Below are positions 1-12,566 of a stretch of 64,000 nucleotides of DNA, piece by piece. Made by a program: the position numbers and the translations under genes. This stretch comes from Entrophospora sp. SA101 (Eukaryota; Glomeromycota; Glomeromycetes; Entrophosporales; Entrophosporaceae). The stretch covers positions 31,364-95,363 of the forward strand of contig CAUDNR010001347.1 of assembly GCA_958430865.1 (NCBI GenBank). The letters run 5' to 3'. The notes under the pieces were generated by a model that worked only from the letters and a program-made list of their open reading frames with translations, was not told where the DNA came from and ran no database searches. Position 1 is the first letter of the stretch; every line of letters starts with the position of its first letter.

Positions 1-3000
1 TACTTCAACAGTTGACATTTTAGATTCGCCAAATCGAAGTTTAAACAATTCGAGTTTAGCTAGCTTTTTGAAAATGATGATTATGATAATGATGCGTATA
101 TATATATATATATATATATATCATAAATGCTTATTACTTTAGTTGTTGGAAATAGTTATCTATTAATTAAATATTGTTAATTTAAATACCTCCTTTGTAG
201 TATTAAAATCAGTTTTTAATAATAGACATTCTGCCATTTGTCTTTGAATTTCTTCGGTGAGTAATTCTGTATTATCGAATAAACTAATAAGTAAATTCGT
301 CATATCAGCTAATCGATATATTGATGATTTGTATTCTATTTTAGAATAAATATAAGTTGCATGAATAATAATAATGATGAGTAAAAAAATCCATCAATAT
401 CAGCCATACAGATTGTATATAATTTGACAAACCAGGTCCAGCATCCACAGGATCCGGTATCCAATTATCATCATCATCTAAATTGTATTCATCATCATTT
501 TGATTTTCTATGGGAATTTCAGTACGTCCCAATTCATCAATCAGCTCAAAATTAGGATTTTTATCATCCATCCAACTATTTACTAAACAACGAGCTGCAT
601 CATCACGTTGTTTCCTTTGATTAATTATTATCATTATTAATATAATTATTAGATTGTAATTATTAAATGATTTGATTTGATTTTAAATTAAATAATATGA
701 TAATTTATTTATTGCCTTCTACCGTAAATAATTTCGTATTGGAATAGTGATTTTTTCTAATAAAACGCCAGAAGGGTCCAATAATCTTAAACATTTAACA
801 GTTGACATATACGTATTTATTATATCCATTGTACTGGCACCTGGAATAAGTAACCTTTTTCGAAATCTATATATATAAATATATAAAATGTTATATTTTT
901 ATAATATGCAACAAAAAATATAAATAATAATATGACAGAGCATCGGGTTTATAAATAAAACTTACGCATTTTGTAGCGATTGAACAAGTCGATGTTTATA
1001 ATCTGTATCTAATCTCTTCATGCATATCTATAATATTACACATAATATATTATTTTTAAATATTACTTAAAATGAAAAAATTAAAACAAAATAAAAAAAA
1101 ATTGAATATATTTAACGCACAACTAAATCACTAATGGCAGTTTTAGATTCAGGAAAATCAACAATTACATCGAATAATTCTGATATTCTACCAATATTAT
1201 CGTTGTTGTTAATATTATCCATTTGTTATGCATATAAAAAAAAATCCTTTAATAAATAAATAAAAATACCTTGAATTGCAAAAAATCATGCAAAAGTGAT
1301 AATTAAGTCTTTTAACCCAAACGTTGATATCATCTTAAATATGTAAGTTAATTAAAAAAAATCGTATGTTTTTGTTTCTATAATAAATAAATTCGTATCT
1401 TTCTTATTACCTTTTATTGAAATATTGAAATCTAAAAAATTAGGAGTTATAACAATCTGTAACCAAGGATAAAGAACAGAATATAACCATTTTGTTGTAC
1501 GTCGAAGCATTGATTTATCAAATGTGTTTCTGCAAGTATCTACTACCCTTGATTCAATCTGTTCACACAATGTATTCTCCAAAACATCTTTTGTACGTTG
1601 TATTAAACCCAAAGAATGCATTTTATTGCATAAACTTGAAAATGTAACAATTTGACTAATTAATTCATTCTTAAATGAATTTGGATCATTATTCTCATCG
1701 TTGTCGTCAACACCAATTCCAGCATACTTTTGATTTAATCCATCTTCTTCTTCTTTTTTCGCATTATCATGAGAATCATAATTATCTTTATCATCATCAA
1801 CAATTTCCATTTTATCAACATCATTATCCTCATCATCATAATCCTCATCACCATCACTCTTATTCCGATCACCATTGTTATCATCATTATTATTATTACA
1901 AACATCCAATTCTTGTTTTTCAGATATAACACTTAAGTCATCCTTACTTTTCCAAACAAAAAGTTCATTATTACCAGGTAAAGCTTTGGGTAATTTTGAT
2001 GAAAGTGAATATATTGACTTGATATTTGTGAATCCAAGACTTATTAATTGATCAAATTTCCGAAAACATATTTCAATAAAAATTTTTGTTAAATTTTTAA
2101 ATAATGATGGTACAATTGAAATAGACTGAAACTTATCACTCAATGAATAATATAAATGTGTATGATATTGAATATAAAATTTTTGTAATGTGTCAGAGCT
2201 GTCAAAAAAAAAATTTTTTTTTATTATCAATATTATTATTGATGAAAGAAAAAACACCATGTCATTTTAAAAACAAACAAAATCAAACCTAGTAAAAATT
2301 TCTAAAAGTAAACCTTCAAATTTCTTAAAATGAATATAAATATCACCGATTATCGTTGAATAATCTTCACAGAATTTATTTTCTAATTTATCATTAATGT
2401 TTGATTCATCATCACTAATAATAGGCTCTAAAAGAAACTAAATCAATCGATCAATGATAAATATATATTTATATATATATATATCATTATAAAAGTCTTT
2501 AATCATTAATTATTTAAATATAATAATATTTTCATAAAATCACATGCCAACCAATCTTCTCGCCATCTTTCCAATTTATCATCAAAATTTTTTGAAAAAT
2601 GTTGACAGACAGCATCTATAATTATTATTGATTCATATATTAATATATGATTGTAATTAAAATTAATAGCTGTAAAGAATCAATCTACGCGTTCTATACA
2701 ATCAATTACCAATGTACCATTCAACCAAGCGAGTTGCTAAAGGTGTACGTTGAATAATAATCAAACTATCTCTAATTACTATAGGAATTTGTTTAAAGTC
2801 TATATATAAAATTAAAATTTCTTTTTGTTAATTATGATAAATTTTAACGAAATACAAAGCCTTTATATATACACATAATGTAGGTACATTATTACCTTCT
2901 TCATTCTTATCAAATCTGAAAGGATCTAACCATAATGTAATCAAAGACCATGCCTGAAAAAATAGATTATCTTTAATTGATTATAATAATAACATGAAAA

Positions 3001-3152
3001 AAACCGCGATTTTTAAAAACCTTTGTTGTATTTATTAATCTTTCTACGTCTGAATCATCTTGAATTATATTTAATTTTTGATATGTAGCATTCCATTGTT
3101 GTTCTATTGAATCAACCTCTACATCAAAATTTAAAAAATCACTATTATCCAT
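1..3152 (-). CDS. ANAPC2: Anaphase-promoting complex subunit 2 (cullin subunit), 3' end outside window
   Basis: Cullin-family scaffold of the APC/C ubiquitin ligase, which pairs with the RING subunit APC11 to ubiquitinate cyclins and securin in the nucleus. The gene starts at the ATG at 3152-3150 and is cut into about a dozen short exons, for example 3152-3021, 2953-2896, about 2275-1411, 1333-1270, 1187-1138, about 870-722 and about 620-436. The last exon seen is still coding at base 1, so the C-terminal cullin and winged-helix part is missing. Family landmarks are the acidic segment followed by WIPDPVDAGPG (human WVPDPVDADPG), SELFDVIVDFPESKTAI, and ELFKLRFGESKM near the left edge. A fungus-specific Asp/Asn-rich insertion (about 1685-1925) lies in the middle region. 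The recognition is by remembered family sequence and several independent exons agree, so confidence is high. Confidence 0.9.
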
Positions 3153-3418
3153 ATTGCCAAGACAACAAACATTGTTTGATTGGTTTATTTTCCAACTACA
3201 AATTTAATGTTTCGTGTAACAACACTAAATTTTTTTTTAAAAAAGTAGAAAAAAATAAATAAAATTGTATTTTTTTTTGTTTTTTCTTAGATTTTACACC
3301 AAAAAAAACAAATAAATAAATAAATAGTTTCATTAGTTTCATTTATAAATCTTGAGTGAGATATACATCATAAATAGTCTTTCTATTGTGGACCCATATA
3401 TACCATTTATTTATAAAA
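3153..3418. promoter_or_regulatory. Shared spacer between divergent ANAPC2 and GOLPH3
   Basis: The two start codons point away from each other and are only 266 bp apart, so this A/T-rich spacer with poly-A and poly-T runs must hold both 5' regions. No specific factor site is recognised; a shared promoter is inference from the geometry. Confidence 0.4.
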
Positions 3419-4649
3419 ATGTCAGCAAGTGGCTTACAGAGGAGAAAAATTGCTGGAGGAATAAATTCTAATAATTCTTCATCATCAATTGAGGGCAATA
3501 TTTCAACAAATTTAGAAAGATCACTTTCAAATGAAAGTGGCGTTAGAGTAGCCGTAGATCCAAATGATATGCCAGATGAATTAGATAAAAAACAACCAAA
3601 ATTAACACTTATGGAAGAAGTGTTATTATTAGGTTTAAAAGATAAACAGGTTTTTTAATTATATTTTTTTCAGTAAACTTGATTTATTAAAGGGGAATAT
3701 TTTATAATCTTCTTTTCATTGCATAATCGAATACATGCAATTGAAAACATAATTGATAAAAAAATTTATATATATATATATATATATATTTAATCAGGGC
3801 TATCTTTCGTTTTGGAATGATAATATATCTTATACTCTTAGAGGTTGTATTCTTATGGAACTTGCTTTTCGAGGTAGAATAGCAATGATAAAAGATCCTG
3901 CTCGTCGTAAATTTCCTCTTTCAGATAGGTATATTGAAGTTGTAGATGAAAAATTAACAGGGGAAGTGTTGTTGGATGAGGCATTAAAAATGATGAAATC
4001 TAGTGAAATAATGAGTGTGGGAAGTTGGATTGATTTAATGAGCGGTGAGTTTTTTTTTTTTTGACCTCTTTTTGTGTATGTTGGGGGAAAAAAATAAATG
4101 AATAAATTTTATTAAATTCTAATTCCTCCCTTCCTCTCACGCTTCTAATTAATAGGAGAAACTTGGAATGTGATGAAAATTGGTTATCAATTAAAACAAG
4201 TAAGGGAACGATTAGCAAAAGGATTGGTAGACAAAGGAATTTTAAGAACTGAGAAACGCAACTTTTTACTATTTGATATGGCAACACATCCTGTAAGCGA
4301 TACTACAGCAAAAGAAGAAATTATAAAAAGAGTAATTAAAACTTTAACACATCTTAATCACTCATCGACTTCCTCAATATCAGACCCAGATATACCATTT
4401 AGTTTACTGCGTACTATATCTATGGTATGTGCTTCATACGCAGCCAACGTATTAGAAAATGCATTAGTTCAATTGAATCAGGAAATGAGAGAAAAAGCTT
4501 ATGTTAAAGTTGATGAAATGTTAAGTGAATATTCAGTTTGGCCATTTGCAAAAAAAATCAAATTAGATATTCCGGAAGGTAAAGATTTACAAATTGAAGT
4601 CGTGGCTGCTGTATTAAACGTTTTCACAAAAATGGATAGCATTTTGTAG
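3419..4649 (+). CDS. GOLPH3: Golgi phosphoprotein 3 / Vps74
   Basis: PI4P-binding adaptor of the trans-Golgi that retains glycosyltransferases (Vps74 in yeast). Three exons, 3419-3649, 3798-4044 and 4156-4649, join in frame to 323 residues, close to the usual family length. The N-terminus is a disordered Ser/Asn-rich tail, as in the family. The conserved core begins at [20 protein letters not shown] and continues through [36 protein letters not shown] and [20 protein letters not shown]. The start at 3419 is the only sensible ATG before the core; an upstream in-frame ATG at 3386 would only add a short hydrophobic run. Introns have clean GT and AG ends. It diverges from ANAPC2 and converges on the next gene. 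Confidence 0.93.
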
Positions 4650-5270
4650 TAATAGATAATGATAATAGCAATAATGATTATTATTATTACTGTTATTATT
4701 ACAATATTTGTATTTTTTGGGGGGAGGGTCAGAATTTTTAAAGGAATAATTTCTTCTCTTTCACATATACACATTGTCTCTTTTTTCTTTTTTTTTTTGA
4801 TCGTTAAATTTAGAAAATTTAATTTATATTAACTAATTAATTGATTATTATTTTTAATTTATATAATATATATTATTTCATAATGAGAGAAATATCATAC
4901 ACTACAACTGCTAAAGATTTAATTATAAAAAAAAAAATCAATCAATGTAATATGAATCATGCAATAATTATTATAATTATTATAAAAATAATTATAAATA
5001 ATAAAAACAATTTTCAATTATATAGAGCTTTTTTTTTAATTAATTTAATAAAATTACAATAAAATTAATTTACATATTCTTTTCACATTTATTATTATTT
5101 AATGAAATAAATAAAATTAAAAATTAAGTTAAATAAATAACCTAATTGATAAATAAATAAAATATAGTAAAAATTATTTATACATATATTTATGATAATA
5201 ATGATAATAATACAAAAAAATACAATAAACACCGTCACATCATCTTCCTTTTTTTTTATTTCTTTAATTT
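4650..5270. other. Intergenic, convergent 3' regions
   Basis: Very A/T-rich spacer between two converging genes; only poly-A/T and short AT repeats are seen, consistent with two 3' UTRs. No gene is supported. Confidence 0.5.
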
Positions 5271-8015
5271 TTAATTTTGATTTTCACGAGCTAGTTTTCT
5301 AGCTACATAAGGATCAATTCCATCATCATACGATTCATTACGAGTCACTTTAATATCAGGACCAGTAAATTCAAACTTAGGATTAGGTTCGTAGGGTGGA
5401 GGTGGTTCTTCTTCGTATGCTTGAGACTCATCAATTGAAACTCTTTGTAGTTGTAGAGACAATGGGGTTAATGAAGGGGAAGTTGTTATAGACGGGGTTA
5501 ATGAAGAAGGAATTGTTATAGATGGGGTTAATGAAGAAGGAATTGTTGTAGATGGGTTTAATGAAGGTGGAGTTGTTATAGGTGGAGTTAATGAAGGAGA
5601 GGTGGTTGGAGATGATGGAGTTGGTTGATTTGGTTGTAGATTATGTGGTCTATTTGGTTTTGGTTGAGGTTGACTATTTGGTCTTGGTTGTGAACTATGA
5701 TTTGGTTGAGGCGACTTGCTTAATCTGATTTGAGTATTTTGAGGATTTGGGTTTCTTTGAGGAGATCTGCTTGAACTTATTTGTGGATTTTGTGGATTTG
5801 GGATTGGTTGGGCTACTATAGCCGGACTAGTTGGTTCAAGTTGTTGTTGTTTATTTGGATGATTTTGTTTCAATGATGATGATGATTGTGAATCAGATGT
5901 TGATGATTGTGAATTTGATGATGATGATTGTGAATCCGATGTTGATAATTGTGAATTTGATGATGATGATTGTGAATTTGATGATGATGATTGTGAATTT
6001 GATGCTGATGATTGTGAATTCGATGATTGTGAATTTGATGATGATGATTGTGAATTTGATGATGATGATTGTGAATTTGATGATGATGATTGTGAATTTG
6101 ATGTTGATGATTGTGAATTTGATGTTGATGATCGTGAATTTGCTATTGATGATTGTGGATTTGATGTTGCTATTGATGATTGTGGATTTGATGTTGCTAT
6201 TGATGATTGTGGATTTGATGTTGCTATTGATGATTGTGGATTTGATGTTGCTATTGATGATTGTGAATTTGATGATTGTGAATTCGATGATCGTGAATTC
6301 GATGATCGTGAATTTGATGTTAATGATTGTGAACTCGATAATTGCAAATTTGAGTATGGTTTACTATTACTTACAAAATATTCAGAGTTACGTGTCTGTG
6401 ATAAATGATATCGGTTGCGAGAAGTTGGTAATGTCTGTGATCTTGATAATGATGAAAACGATGGCATATGATATTGCGATGATGATGATGATGATGATGA
6501 TGAAAAAGATGGCAAAGTATTAAAATCGTTGTTATCAGTTGGATATTTATTTTTATTACTATTTTTATAAAAATTATTATCAATGTTAGCGTCGTTATCA
6601 TCATCATCACTATCATCACCATTATCATCACCATCATTATCATTATCATAACCATGATAATTATTAACATCATCGTCATCATTAATATTATCAACATTAG
6701 CATCATCGTCATCATTAATATTATCATCATTAACAACATCATCATTAATATCATTATCATTATCATCATCATAATCATCATAATCATCATCATCATTATT
6801 ATTATCATTATCATTATCATCACCATGATAATTATCATAATTATGGCCATCATTTAAAGAAGCAGCAGGAGTGATAGTAGAAGAAGGTTTTTCAGCACCC
6901 ATAATAAAAAAATCTGGTTTCTCATCTTTTAGTCGTATGAATTTTGATTGCCTTTTTCCTAACTGATTATCATCATCACCATCATCATTATTATTTACTT
7001 TCGGCTGTTTTGGTTTCTTTTTCTTTACTTGTTTTGGCTGTGGGTTTTTCTGTTGTTCATTGAGTTGCCGTTTCAATTGTTCTATTTCTTGTTGCATTTT
7101 TAACATATTTTCGTGTGGTAACTGAAAAAACTGGTAAGGAGATGGATTTGGTGATGTTGGTGATGTTGGTGATATTGGTGGTATTGGTGATGTTGGTGAT
7201 GTTGGTGGACTCAATCCTCCTGTGTAAAAAAAATTAGAGTAATAAAATTAAAACTCGTGAATAATAATATAATAATATCATTAAAAAAACTAACCTTCGG
7301 CCCTTTCTTTGCAACTCTTAGTACAATAAAGAGAAAATCTACGATTTGCTGGATCGTACCAACGTTCTTTTCGATTACATTGATGACACATTGATTGTAT
7401 ATGGGGATATGGTTGCAGTTGTTGTTTCTGTATGTATTGCCGCTCTAGCTCTTGCTGCATCTGTTGTTGCCGCTGTTTCTGTAGAAATTGTAGCCGTTGC
7501 TGTTCCTGTAGGTATTGCTGTTGCTGTTGCTGTCGCAGTAGATATTGTTGCTGTTGCTGTTGCAGTATATATTGTTGCTGTTGCTGTTGCTGTTGCTGTT
7601 GCAGTATATATTGTTGCTGTTGCTGTTGCAGTTGCTGTTGCTGTCGCCGTCGCTCTAGCTCTTGCTGTTGCAGTTGTAATAATTTTGAATTTTCTTGTTG
7701 TTTACACTTATTACTACAATATTTCTGCAGTACATTGTTTAGTTTAATAGCTGGATTTATTTTGCACTGATTACATAGTGGAAACCGACCTATTTCAATT
7801 TAATGATTGTGACATTAGTAACAAAAGTATTGCTAAACTTTTTTGATGGATAAGCTCTTCCTTCAAAATAAAAAGATCTTTAATGAATTTAATGTAAATA
7901 GTTTACCACTGTGTGCAGCTAGAGTTCTACAGGAGGTACCACAAAAATTACTAGCATTACGTGTCTTGGGATCAATATAAACTTCCTTCTTGCCACAAAA
8001 TGCACAAAGAATCAT
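5271..8015 (-). CDS. Low-complexity Gln/Ser/Asp-rich protein with three Cys knuckles
   Basis: Function not recognised. Three exons (8015-7907, 7789-7295, 7219-5271) join in frame to 850 residues. The N-terminal 200 residues carry three copies of a Cys motif with CX2C followed by CX3C: C4/C7/C25/C29, C42/C45/C61/C65 and about C171/C174/C192/C196. Between copies two and three lies a long poly-Gln stretch encoded by CAG/CAA. The rest is low complexity: Pro/Ser-Pro-Thr repeats, an Asp/Asn-rich block, a tract of about 30 SSNSQ-type repeats, a Pro-rich region, and a short non-repetitive end (about 600-645) with PPPYEPNPKFEFTGP and DPYVARKLARENQ. The paired Cys spacing suggests zinc binding. The intact frame through so much repeat argues for a real protein. 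A nuclear or granule scaffold role would be pure inference. Confidence 0.75.
5871..6330 (-). repeat. Degenerate trinucleotide-rich coding repeat (Ser-Ser-Asn-Ser-Gln)
   Basis: About 30 imperfect copies of a 15-18 bp unit (plus-strand gatgattgtgaattt and variants) lie inside exon 3 of the 5271-8015 gene. A sub-block of four near-identical 36-bp units (about 6130-6260) adds Ile-Ala-Thr. Units vary at third positions while keeping the Ser/Asn/Gln pattern. Confidence 0.85.
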
Positions 8016-8917
8016 TTTTTTTATGAAGAATTAAAAAAATCGAGAAAATTGGAAAAATTTTTTTTTTTATGAAAAAACCGGAAAATAGATTTTTATGTAG
8101 GATGATGGCTGAATTTATTTATTTGTTTATTTCATTTTACAAAAAAATGATTTAGGAATCCATCTTTCCTTTTTATTTTTTTCCTGTGAAATAAATGTGA
8201 TTGAAAATTATCCAATACAATTTTATTTATTATTATTCATTTTCATTTTTGAAAAAAAAAAAACATCAATTAGGTTTATGTGAATACAAAGTGAAACAAT
8301 TACAATTAAAATTAAAAACATTGCCTTTATGGTACTTATTATTATTTTGTGCTTCTAAAATTAAACAAAGATGATGCATTATCATTACCATCATCGTTAA
8401 ATTTTTGCTTCAAAGTTATAAGATTTTTAAGAAGCTCGATCGTTAAAATTATTAAAATCAATATGACCTAAAGAAACAAAAATATTGATATTTATTGTAT
8501 GTCTGCCGATGAAAATTGGCATTCTGAAATTTCAATTATTGCATTCATTTTTAAACTCAGAGTATGGAAGTTATGGCATACATGTGAAAATAATTTTTTT
8601 AATAGTAATAATAACAGTAAATTTTTAGTTTAGTAATTAATAGATAAAGCAAATATTAATTATTTATAGTAAAGTTACAGTTTTTATATGATATTTTCTT
8701 AATTACAGTTTGTTCTCTGTTATCATAACTTGGGTGTTTATCAATCTTATAATTTTAATAATAACGTGACAAAATATGGAACAGTGTGAGCATTTTGCCA
8801 CCTTATGTGTTTGTGGTATAATGCATTGATAATAATAATAATAATAATAATAATAAAATACTTACTCCCATCCTTTTGCTAAAATTTGGATTGGAATTAT
8901 CAAAAAGTTTATCATTA
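8016..8917. other. Intergenic, no gene seen
   Basis: A/T-rich DNA with homopolymer runs and a short (AAT)n tract at about 8828-8857. Nothing coding is supported. Confidence 0.5.
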
Positions 8918-9151
8918 TTAATATACAAGCTGGCAAAGTTCTTTTTCAAGTTGATCTTTGTTTTGAATTTCTTCTATTGGAGTTGTAAATTCATGATTTG
9001 ATCTGTATTTATGTAAAACGTTCACCCAGAAAGTAGTATTAGTATTAGTATTTTTTTTTTGTGGTTTCCGGAATGCCCCGAAGATTAAGTTTCTTTTATT
9101 TGTTCTAACGATGGGTACAAAGGATTCTGTCATTTTAATATTTAAGATCAT
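8918..9151 (-). pseudogene. Short ORF, possible Crypton/QRICH1-like recombinase N-terminal fragment
   Basis: A 77-codon reading frame; the likely start is the internal Met before TESFVPIV. The segment TTFWVNVLHKYRSNHEF followed by TPIEEIQNKDQLEKELC resembles the N-terminal SAM-like region of tyrosine-recombinase-derived proteins (QRICH1/ZMYM type) that are repetitive in Glomeromycotina; this is recollection of a pattern, not an alignment. A possible 46-bp intron after ELCQL could extend it by a few codons, but no recombinase core follows. It is either a fragment or a gene whose later exons I cannot see. Confidence 0.3.
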
Positions 9152-10218
9152 AAAGAAGTCAATTTATTAAAAAAAAAAACAATAAACGTAACTTCATTGG
9201 CATACATACAATAAACTAGTTATTGAATGACAATGCATGCAATAACTACCATTTATAATGGAGTAGTGAAGATATAGTAAAATATCTAGTGATGCAAAAT
9301 TTTTTACTATTTGATTTTATTGATTCTTTTTTCACAGATAAAATTACCAATTTAGTTTATATTTTATTATAAAGCATTTAATACCGCACCAGTTTGAATG
9401 CTAATAATTATTTTGAAAAAAACATCACATAATAATCAGTCAATTTCTTGTTAAAATAAATAGAAAACCAACAAACATAATATAACTTAATTAAAATTCA
9501 CGATCAATACAAACCATCCGTCGCTTAGCATAAGAAATATCCGATTGATTATATAAACTACAGTATCAACAATATGAAATCCTTTCAAGGCTTAAAGGTT
9601 GATACTTTTGGCCTGACAGAGTGCAAATTGATTATTATCCAAGGACTCTTTAATAGAAAAATTCATTATACACAGTGAGTTCCGATTTAGCGGATAATTG
9701 GGAAATTATTATTATTATATCGAGATTTAATTGGTAAATCCGTTAAATCGATTTTATTAGGATGAAATTCACCAAAGTCATCATTTTTTTATACATGTCC
9801 AATTTCGTCTAGAAAATTAAATAGAATAAGAACAAATGTTATGTACAAATGTGGAAGTGGTTCGCTTCGGTTCCTTAGGTACATACAATACTCAAGTAGG
9901 ATTTTTAATTATGACAATGACATCACATGATTCATCCTTTACTTCGATTGCTTCAAAATCATAACCACATTTTAGTGATTAGTCTATGCATAGGAAAAGA
10001 TATTTCAGGCTAAACATTATTTGTGATTTGTGATTTTATATTTTTACCTTTTTGACAATATCATCATCTACAATCGAATTTAGAAAATCAAGCAGGCAAC
10101 TATCATTTTCCCTAAATTCTCTTTGATCTCTTACCAATCTATTGTGAGAATTTTCTGTTGCGGTTTGAAGAACTTTTGTGGTGTTATGCATAACAACAGA
10201 AAATGTAGAGGTCATCTG
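9152..10218. other. Intergenic, no gene seen
   Basis: No coding frame is supported. A stretch at about 9673-9760 (agttccgatttagcggataa) has the look of one end of a pogo/Tc1-type element, but no partner end was found. Confidence 0.4.
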
Positions 10219-10586
10219 CCCTACAAAAAGTTTAGGTGCTTAAAATGTATTTAAAACATGCTTAAAATCTACTTGAAGGTGCTTAAAATGTGCTTAAAAC
10301 ATACCTTTTTTAATAATGAACAAAATTAAGTATGTTTTAAGTAACCTTTTAAGTGTATTTTAAGTGTATTTCAAGTATGCTAGTTTACCATCAAAAGTAT
10401 GTTTTAAGTATATTTTAAGTATATAGTATATTTTAAGTGTGTTTCGAGTATAATTTCATATACTTAAAACATACTTAAAACTCACTTAAAATGTTCTTGT
10501 TCTCTTCCATCGGTATATTTTAAGTATATTTTAAGTATATGATGTATATTTTAAGTGCATTTTAAGTATCTAAACTTTGTGTAGGG
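10219..10586. mobile_element. Non-autonomous inverted-repeat element (MITE), CCCTACA termini
   Basis: The ends are inverted copies: CCCTACAAAAAGTTTAG on the left and, reading in from the right, CCCTACACAAAGTTTAG. The element is flanked by CTG on both sides (10216-10218 and 10587-10589), compatible with a 3-bp target duplication. The interior is made almost wholly of short repeats of the type CTTAAAATGTGCTTAAAACA and their reverse complement, inverted about the middle. No ORF. Superfamily uncertain; PIF/Harbinger-type 3-bp duplications are usually TWA, so this is not a clean fit. Confidence 0.65.
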
Positions 10587-10589
10587 CTG

Positions 10590-11485
10590 TAATAGAAAAA
10601 TCACAGTCAGTATAGGCAAGCAAATAAAAAAAAGAAACTACAGCGAACAACATTCAGATTCCCATTCTAGTTGTGCGAGTTTAGAAACTACTAGGAGTCT
10701 CTCATACCATCCACAATAGATATGCCGGCCATAAACGAGCAACATTCTGATTCCTACCATAGTTGCATGGGTTTAGTAAGATCTCCACGTTTCCAAATCT
10801 TCAACAAAAAATTTCAGCACATATGACACTCAAAGAATTTACCTTAAATTTTGCCACAAGTTGACTGTAGATTTCTTCTCTTTTTTAAACCATGACGTTG
10901 GAAATCTAGTACTGGTATTATACATATACCATGCGCAATTACATGGGATTTGTGTATGTAACCAACTCCCATGCAAATTCATGCAAATCCCATCTCATTA
11001 TTTTTGATGCATTCTTCATATCACTCGACGAATGATCTCATCCTCATGATTGCAGATACAAGAAAGAGAAACAGTATTTCGTGTTTGAGTTTCATTGTCC
11101 ATGATATATATATATACATGCAATAAAATTTCGAATGTGATGAACTTCAATGCTGACACGCTAATTTTTCTTTGATATCTGTCAATCTCTTGCTTCAAAA
11201 TGATTCGACGATGGAATTAATTTTTACTGGCTTCGACTTCATTCAATGGATTACTCTTTCGAGTTTTGAGACGAGTCCATGCCTCATATTTTAATGATAG
11301 GGGTAATTGATTGAGCAAGTCTAGAGATGTGCCGCGCATAGTGTGCTACGCATAAGGTTTTAGATATATTTTTTATATTTACTTATTAACCGAAGCAGGA
11401 TTATATGATAGTATAGAATGGATTTTTGATAGTCAATTTCCATCAGAAAAATTTAAGGATAAACATTTCTAAAAAAAAAATTAAA
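10590..11485. other. Gene-poor spacer
   Basis: No supported gene. A 60-codon minus ORF at 11016-11198 has no recognisable features and is probably chance. Confidence 0.4.
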
Positions 11486-11487
11486 TA

Positions 11488-12234
11488 CAGTCTAACCTTG
11501 TCATAACGAATGTGTAGGACTGACCACCTAAATTCGTTGTAACAAAAGTTCGTTGAGATGATCAGGATCGACAAAAATTGTTAACATATTGGTATGACAA
11601 AAAAATTTTTTCTTTATTACAAAAAAAAAAAATTTTTTTGGTTGAGATTATTTCTTTTTAATAAGCAAATTTCGCTTTTTTGTTCAGCTGTAATAAAGTT
11701 TCACTTTTTAGATGACAATGACTGTGACTTTGTTTTTTTTTTTGATACATAACCACCCAAACAACAAGACTTGTATTTGCACCTTTTAGAATTTCATAAA
11801 AATATTTAAATCACAATTTTTAAACTGCAGGAATAATGTTTTATTATAATTTCTAAATCATGGAAAATAATCATATATTTTTATTACAATTTTTAAATCA
11901 TATATATTTTATTACAATTATAAAACATGAAAGTAATCATGCAATCTTTCGAGTTATTGACAATGTTTTTTATCACAACGATAGATTGTATGATTCTTTT
12001 AATCATACGATTTTTAACGCATTTTTATTGGTCATTTATCACGTGAATTCGTTGTAACGCGATTAGTAGCTATATCAAAAAATTTTACCAAAAATTCGTT
12101 GTTCGTTGTAACAAGATTCTATTAATAAATTCGATGTAACAAAAGTTTTTTATTATTGAAAAAAAAAATTCTTTTCAAAATTCGTTGTAACAAAAATTCG
12201 TTATGACAAAATTCGTTATGACAAGGTTCAACTG
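11488..12234. mobile_element. Non-autonomous pogo/Tc1-mariner-like element with TA target duplication
   Basis: Terminal inverted repeats of about 23 bp: left CAGTCTAACCTTGTCATAAC, right (read inward) CAGTTGAACCTTGTCATAAC, both continuing GAA. A TA dinucleotide flanks each end (11486-11487 and 12235-12236), as expected for Tc1/mariner/pogo insertion. The 747-bp interior has several copies of ATTCGTTGTAACAAAA in both orientations but no transposase frame, so it would depend on a helper in trans. Confidence 0.8.
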
Positions 12235-12566
12235 TAGTTAGTAATTCCCATGGCGTGATTTTTTTCCTTATTTGAATTTAAATTTAATTCTATATTAGTA
12301 TTAATACGAATTATAGTGTCGCGGTCACCTTTCCTCTTTCAAATCATAGTGACGGTAATAGTGTTGGCGGGTGACATTCAATAGTTTTCCCGGCCCTGTA
12401 ATAATTTCCCAACTTGAACAAATTATAAATAAATAATGCATGCACAAAGTAAAAATATCGATCATTTACTAGTAATAATAATATTAGTAATAAAAATAAA
12501 ACATTTACCAAAAACATTTACCAGTAATAAAATAAAAATTATTTATTAGTAATAAAAATAATCATC

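Noticed and set aside
5831..6523. 230-codon plus-strand ORF rich in Met/Ile/Val
   Set aside because: Exact shadow of the Ser/Asn/Gln repeat coding strand in the 5271-8015 gene; composition is repeat-driven.
6371..6857. Met/Ile-rich ORFs on both strands
   Set aside because: Translations of GAT/ATC trinucleotide runs that encode Asp in the real gene.
7346..7770. Two overlapping plus-strand ORFs rich in Val/Ala or Cys
   Set aside because: Antisense translation of the CAG/CAA poly-Gln tract.
9673..9760. pogo-like terminal sequence GTTCCGATTTAGCGGATAAT
   Set aside because: Only one end seen; no inverted partner within 1.5 kb, so not called as an element.
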